DNA of 64,000 nt from Intestinibaculum porci (GTDB lineage Bacteria; Bacillota_I; Bacilli_A; Erysipelotrichales; Coprobacillaceae), in the NCBI RefSeq assembly GCF_003925875.1, contig NZ_AP019309.1, positions 2,542,001-2,606,000 on the forward strand, in the 5' to 3' direction. Under the pieces are notes generated by a model, which was not told the DNA's origin, ran no database searches, and worked only from the letters and a program-made list of their open reading frames with translations. A program made the translations under genes and the position numbers. Shown here in pieces: positions 60,383 through 64,000 of the stretch. How positions within the stretch are numbered: position 1 is the stretch's first letter; every line of letters begins with the position of its first letter.

Positions 60383-60892
60383 GTTTGCCCTTTCAATAGC
60401 TTCGATCTTTTTCGCAAAAAGAGCAATCTCCTCATTATTAAAATTCTCATAAATATCCCCATGAAAACCTTTTGGCAGTAATGGTCGTCTTTTATTCATC
60501 ACCGTTAAAACCATCTTTTCACTGATGCTCAAATCCGGATAATAGAGCGCTCCGCCTAACCCCGCTAAGGTTTTTGTATTCTTGAGAATCTCATAATCAA
60601 AAACATCTGTTAAATAACGCATAAACTCCGAATAAAATAGCGCCATCACAAAAATCGAATAATGTTTCTGGGAAAGCAGCTCCTGATTATTCGTGACAAA
60701 ATGCACCATCTCTTCATCTAACTTTCCATAATAAACCGGAATTCCTAAAACAATCGTATCAAACTGTTTCAGATCATCATGTGATAGTGTCTGATAATCA
60801 ATAACCTGCACCGGACTCTTTACATGCATGGCAATGATATGCGCAATTTTCTTAGTCGCCCCATGCTTACTTTTATAAATTACACCGATCAT
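60380..60892 (-). CDS. Flavodoxin-domain protein
   Basis: 170 residues from ATG 60892, preceded by GGAGGGG; a longer frame upstream has no such site. The flavodoxin fold shows YKSKHGATKKIA (FMN phosphate loop), FDTIVLGIPVYYGKLDEEM (second loop with Tyr) and AGLGGALYYPDLSISEKMVL. It resembles the flavodoxin_5/HemG group, but a protoporphyrinogen role cannot be claimed. The partner redox enzyme is unknown. Confidence 0.82.
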   Translation of the reverse strand: MIGVIYKSKHGATKKIAHIIAMHVKSPVQVIDYQTLSHDDLKQFDTIVLGIPVYYGKLDEEMVHFVTNNQELLSQKHYSIFVMALFYSEFMRYLTDVFDYEILKNTKTLAGLGGALYYPDLSISEKMVLTVMNKRRPLLPKGFHGDIYENFNNEEIALFAKKIEAIERAN

Positions 60893-60960
60893 TTCTCTTC
60901 CCCTCCTTAATTCTATATTAATACTTTTTGACACAATGAAAAAGAGCTTTATAAAAATGA

Positions 60961-61494
60961 TCAGAGAATTGCGGAAGCGATCAAATCTAATTCTTTGGCG
61001 CGATATTTTGCAGTATCATAAGAAACATGAAAATGTTTAGCAACATCTCTCATATTAATGAAACCGTCTTTTTCATGTGTATGAATATAGAACTTAAAAA
61101 GATCTTCCGGCATTAACAAAGCCTTGGCAAAAGCATGAGCTTGAAGCTCCTGCTCATTCGAAGCATTTGGTAACAAAATCTCATTGACAGGTAAAGCCTC
61201 CCACATTTCTAGCACATAATGATAACCGCAATGTAAAAACAAATGACCTAACGCATGAGCGATGGTAAAAGTTATTCTTTCGTTTGTCTGATCTTCTCTG
61301 ACTTTCATCAGAAATGAGTGTTCCCCCGTTTTTATGAGCGCTGCATCCTTTAAGATGTCAAGTGCACTGGTCATTATTAAAGCGCCACCAATGCGATCAA
61401 TAAAATCAGCTAATTCGCTATTATGATGATAATCGAGATCTTCGCAAATAGCTACAGCGGTATGCTCGATTTTCCTTCTTGTCTCTTCGTTCAT
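60961..61494 (-). CDS. ImmA/IrrE-family protein with substituted catalytic Glu
   Basis: 177 residues matching the ImmA/IrrE (DUF955) metalloprotease fold. The central helix reads TIAHALGHLFLH, so the zinc motif HExxH is H80-A81-L-G-H84: the catalytic Glu is Ala (codon GCG, one base from GAG). The third ligand region is preserved (NEQELQAHAFAKALLMP, E116). The C terminus carries a helix-turn-helix-like segment (NMRDVAKHFHVSYDTAKYRAKELDL). In phage and ICE systems ImmA cleaves a repressor encoded next to it; no such repressor is adjacent. Both His ligands remain, so zinc or substrate binding without cleavage is possible. Confidence 0.82.
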   Translation of the reverse strand: MNEETRRKIEHTAVAICEDLDYHHNSELADFIDRIGGALIMTSALDILKDAALIKTGEHSFLMKVREDQTNERITFTIAHALGHLFLHCGYHYVLEMWEALPVNEILLPNASNEQELQAHAFAKALLMPEDLFKFYIHTHEKDGFINMRDVAKHFHVSYDTAKYRAKELDLIASAIL

Positions 61495-61540
61495 GTTCTC
61501 ACCTCTTACCTTTAGTATAGCGGATTATTCGTCTTTATAA

Positions 61541-61578
61541 AAAAGAAAAAGAGCTTTTCCAAAAGGGAATCGCTCTTT
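61541..61578 (-). terminator. Terminator of the HU gene
   Basis: AAAGAGC/GCTCTTT outer stem with inner TTCC/GGAA pairing, then TTCTTTTTT on the minus strand. Confidence 0.9.
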
Positions 61579-61584
61579 CATAAA

Positions 61585-61860
61585 TTATTTCTTTAATAAT
61601 GCTTTTAATGATGAAGAAGCTTTAAAAGCGGGAACTTTTGAAGCAGGAATATCGATCTGTTCCTTAGTCGCAGGATTAATACCCTTACGGGCAGCTCTTT
61701 CACGTACTTCAAACTTACCTAAGCCCTGTAGTGGGACTTCATCACCGTTCTGTAATGCTTCTACAACAGCTTCAGTAAAACCTTTTAATGCTCTTTCAGC
61801 ATCTGCTTTTGATAAACCTGATTTTTCTGCAATCTGTGCAACTAAATCTGCTTTTTTCAT
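61585..61860 (-). CDS. hup: HU-family DNA-binding protein
   Basis: 91 residues: MKKADLVAQIAEKSGLSKADAERALKGF, GKFEVRERAARKGINPATKEQIDIPASKVPAFKASSSLK. This includes the HU DNA-binding arm signature with Pro at the tip (GINPAT). Nucleoid protein that bends DNA. Monocistronic between a strong promoter and terminator. Confidence 0.97.
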   Translation of the reverse strand: MKKADLVAQIAEKSGLSKADAERALKGFTEAVVEALQNGDEVPLQGLGKFEVRERAARKGINPATKEQIDIPASKVPAFKASSSLKALLKK

Positions 61861-61899
61861 AATAAGTCTCCATTTCTATTTTTAATATTTTCTTTATAC

Positions 61900-61928
61900 A
61901 TTATACCAAAGCGGCCACAACTATACAA
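61900..61928 (-). promoter_or_regulatory. Promoter of the HU gene
   Basis: TTGTAT (61923-61928), 17-base spacer ending TGG, TATAAT (61900-61905) on the minus strand; an extended -10 in addition. It overlaps the intergenic space after the RpiR gene. Confidence 0.85.
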
Positions 61929-61934
61929 TCGCTT

Positions 61935-62771
61935 TTACAAATTGCAATATTTTAAGCCATAACGGACATAAATAATGTTAAAAACGGTCATCAGATCAAG
62001 CGTCCCCATCATTGCTGACTGGGTATAATCAGATTCATAGCCGCCAATGCGCAGATAATGAGAAATGCCTTCATTCTCATAGTCCTGATTTAAAGTGACT
62101 AAAAGAATTTCTGGTTTTTTTTCTTTTAACTTATCCACTAAGCCATCCATAATCTTCTTACGGGCTCTGACCGATACAATAATCACTAATTCACCTGGTT
62201 CAATCGTATCAAACTTTGCCAGCATATCCCCGCGATCCGCGAACGCATACACAAACTTTCTCAGTTTTAACATCTTCTGCTGGAAATCTGTACAGACAAG
62301 CTTAGAGAACTGATAGGCAAACATATGGATATTCGGCGCATCATGGATTAATTCACAAACTTGATCAATATGGGCCATATCTAAACTAGCCTGTCCCTGC
62401 TTTAAAGAGTCAATCGTTTCCCGATAGACTTTATCAATAATTAAAGTTGGATCATCATTTAACTGCTTTTCCTCAGCTTCCTCTAAATGAATCTCATCAT
62501 TAGCTAAGTCTAAAGCAATCTGTAATTCTTTCTTAAAGTTGGCGAATGACTTCGTATTCAAATCCTTGCAAAAACGAGAAATCGTGGCCGGGGACGTATA
62601 ACACATCGTCGCTAAATCATTGATGGAAATATTTGGCATATCATCAAGATGAGAAAGAATCGTCTGGGCAATAGTATAATACATATCCTGGGAAGACGAG
62701 TAATTCACATAGGTAATGAGGGTATATAAAATATCCACCTCATTATAATTCGTAATAGATCTAAGCATCAT
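61935..62771 (-). CDS. MurR/RpiR-family regulator co-transcribed with fumarase genes
   Basis: 278 residues. The HTH_6 domain (about 30-90; ISINDLATMCYTSPATISRFCKDLNTKSFANFKKELQIAL) has a typical recognition helix. The C-terminal SIS-like domain (about 130-270) is degenerate: VIIVSVRARKKIMDGLVDKL replaces the usual Ser/Thr-rich sugar-phosphate loop, so its ligand may not be a phosphosugar. GGAGG 7 bases upstream of ATG 62771 lies within the end of the fumarase beta gene, which it overlaps by 11 bases. A regulator placed last in a fumarase/tartrate dehydratase operon may respond to a dicarboxylate. Confidence 0.85.
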   Translation of the reverse strand: MMLRSITNYNEVDILYTLITYVNYSSSQDMYYTIAQTILSHLDDMPNISINDLATMCYTSPATISRFCKDLNTKSFANFKKELQIALDLANDEIHLEEAEEKQLNDDPTLIIDKVYRETIDSLKQGQASLDMAHIDQVCELIHDAPNIHMFAYQFSKLVCTDFQQKMLKLRKFVYAFADRGDMLAKFDTIEPGELVIIVSVRARKKIMDGLVDKLKEKKPEILLVTLNQDYENEGISHYLRIGGYESDYTQSAMMGTLDLMTVFNIIYVRYGLKYCNL

Positions 62772-63321
62772 GGTGCACCTCCAAATAATTCCTTCTTCCT
62801 AATTCATATAAATCATGTCCCTGGCAGTCAATCACAACAACCAACGGCAGATCTTCCACTTCTAATCGACGCACCGCTTCTGGCCCTAAATCCGCAAAAG
62901 CAATGACATCACATTTCTTAATACAGTTTGAAATCAAAGCGCCAGCGCCGCCAATGGCGCCAAAATAGATCCCTTGATATTTTTTGATCGCTTCTTTGAC
63001 TTCGTCGTTACGCTTGCCTTTGCCAATCATCCCACGTAAGCCTTCCGCAAGCATCCGCGGTGAATAGGCATCCATGCGGTAGCTTGTCGTCGGACCGCAG
63101 GAACCAATGACTTCCCCTGGAGCTGCCGGCGCAGGACCGGCGAAATAAATGGTGGCATCCTGCACTTCAAAAGGCAGTTTCTCGCCCCGCTCTAACATTT
63201 CGCAAAAACGTTTATGCGCAGCATCCCGCGATGTATAAATGACGCCTGATAAAAGCACCCGATCGCCAGCCTTTAATGAGGCAATCTTTTCCTTTGTGAG
63301 TGGTGTTTGTAAATGGATCAT
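62761..63321 (-). CDS. Class I fumarase / L-tartrate dehydratase beta subunit
   Basis: 186 residues, beta (C-terminal) domain of two-subunit Fe-S hydro-lyases: KAGDRVLLSGVIYTSRDAAHKR, YFAGPAPAAPGEVIGSCGPTTSYRMD, GKGKR, GAIGGAGALISNCIKK, EAVRRLEVEDLPLVVVID. Together with the alpha subunit it hydrates fumarate to malate, or dehydrates tartrate; the choice is not decidable here. The ATG overlaps the alpha stop by 4 bases (ATGA). Confidence 0.93.
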   Translation of the reverse strand: MIHLQTPLTKEKIASLKAGDRVLLSGVIYTSRDAAHKRFCEMLERGEKLPFEVQDATIYFAGPAPAAPGEVIGSCGPTTSYRMDAYSPRMLAEGLRGMIGKGKRNDEVKEAIKKYQGIYFGAIGGAGALISNCIKKCDVIAFADLGPEAVRRLEVEDLPLVVVIDCQGHDLYELGRRNYLEVHHDA

Positions 63322-64000
63322 AAGATAACCTCCTTATGGCGTGCCACGTGGCAACAGATGGCGACCGCTACCGGCATGCCGGCAATATGCGTTGGCGCGC
63401 TTTCAATATGCAAGCTTAACGCAGTCGTGGCGCCGCCAAAACCAGCGGGACCAATGCCCGTTGCATTGACTTTTTCTAATAATTCTTTTTCTAATGCCGC
63501 ATAGCGAGGATCTTCATGATGCGCATCAAAATCTTTCATCATCGCTTTCTTCGCTAATAAAGCGACGCCTTCAAAATTGCTGCCAATACCGACCCCAATG
63601 ACAATTGGCGGACAGGGATTCGGACCGGCATCATTCACGACTTTCATGACAAACTCTTTGACACCTTCCACCCCGTCACTCGGCTTTAACATTTTCACCT
63701 GACACATATTCTCTGAGCCAAAACCTTTAGGTGCTACCGTAAGATGAATCTTGTCACCAGGGACAATGTCATAATGAATCATGGCTGGGGTATTGTCTTT
63801 GGTATTGACACGATCAAACAATGGATCATTGACAATACTTTTACGTAAATACCCTTCCTGATAGCCTAAAGCTACACCTTTTTGAATGGCTTCTTCAAGA
63901 GGACCATCAACATGAACATCCTGACCGATCTCCACAAAAACACAAGCCATGCCTGTATCCTGACAAATGGGACGTTTTCTTTTTTTCGCGATATCCGCAT
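63318..64000 (-). CDS. Class I fumarase / L-tartrate dehydratase alpha subunit (5' end outside window)
   Basis: The frame stays open to the right edge. The visible 227 residues include PICQDTGMACVF, with the first cluster Cys, then the YQEGYLRKSIVNDPLFDRVNTKDNTPAMIH region, NPCPPIVIGVGIGSNFEGVALLAKKA, GIGPAGFGGATTAL and VAICCHVARH. Cys in CQDTG, NPCPP and ICCH are the usual cluster region. The internal ATG 63950 is not the start, because the conserved CQDTG lies before it. A family length near 280 means about 50-60 residues are missing. Confidence 0.92.
   Translation of the reverse strand, partial: ADIAKKRKRPICQDTGMACVFVEIGQDVHVDGPLEEAIQKGVALGYQEGYLRKSIVNDPLFDRVNTKDNTPAMIHYDIVPGDKIHLTVAPKGFGSENMCQVKMLKPSDGVEGVKEFVMKVVNDAGPNPCPPIVIGVGIGSNFEGVALLAKKAMMKDFDAHHEDPRYAALEKELLEKVNATGIGPAGFGGATTALSLHIESAPTHIAGMPVAVAICCHVARHKEVIL

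Overview
The window comes from an AT-rich, low-GC Gram-positive bacterium (Firmicutes/Bacillota). An Erysipelotrichia-like gut lineage such as Coprobacillaceae is my best guess, at moderate confidence. The evidence is strong AGGAGG ribosome binding sites, Gram-positive S10-spc-alpha gene order, zinc-type S14 and L36, an EcfA1A2T module with truA, CpsB/C/D-type polysaccharide regulators and RpiR regulators. No tRNA, rRNA or CRISPR array was recognised. Almost all housekeeping genes are on the minus strand.

The minus strand preserves the classical string rpsJ...rplQ, ecfA1-ecfA2-ecfT-truA, rplM-rpsI in ancestral order and orientation. It has been opened at two joints. Between rplQ (36.2 kb) and ecfA1 (25.8 kb) lie an RpiR regulator, a 50-residue acidic protein, a nucleotidyltransferase/winged-helix pair, an AlbA_2-type protein, a capsule-type tyrosine kinase/phosphatase module and a field of gene debris. 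Between truA (22.6 kb) and rplM (9.6 kb) lie SEL1/TPR paralogs (one a pseudogene hit by an IS1634-family element), a carboxypeptidase-like protein, a sirohaem reductase, an amidase, an unknown three-gene operon and an intact IS1595-family element.

Region by region: 0-4 kb holds two secreted lysozyme-SH3 paralogs, a TIM-barrel protein and a membrane acyltransferase. 4-8.4 kb has a FeoA-FeoB fusion and a SWIM zinc-finger protein. 8.4-8.7 kb is a four-copy 74-bp hairpin repeat. 8.7-9.8 kb is rpsI-rplM with its leader. 10-36 kb is the accessory and ECF region. 36.2-50.8 kb is the ribosomal superoperon with secY, adk, map, infA and rpoA. 51-64 kb has a GIY-YIG protein, an M18 peptidase, a DUF1905 protein, glutamate synthase gltBD, PduL, a flavodoxin, an ImmA-like protein, HU, an RpiR regulator and both subunits of a class I fumarase/tartrate dehydratase (the alpha subunit runs off the right edge).

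The most interesting signals are these. (1) A CiaR-like direct repeat, (C/T)TTAAG-N5-(C/T)TTAAG, sits at promoters of three wall-hydrolase genes and a TIM-barrel/acyltransferase divergon, with helical phasing relative to the -10 boxes. (2) An uncharacterised three-gene operon lies at 11.4-13.1 kb. (3) An IS1634-family insertion is flanked by an identical 132-bp direct repeat. (4) Two families of structured intergenic repeats are present, at 8.4 and 53.4 kb. (5) An ImmA-like protein carries HALGH instead of HExxH.
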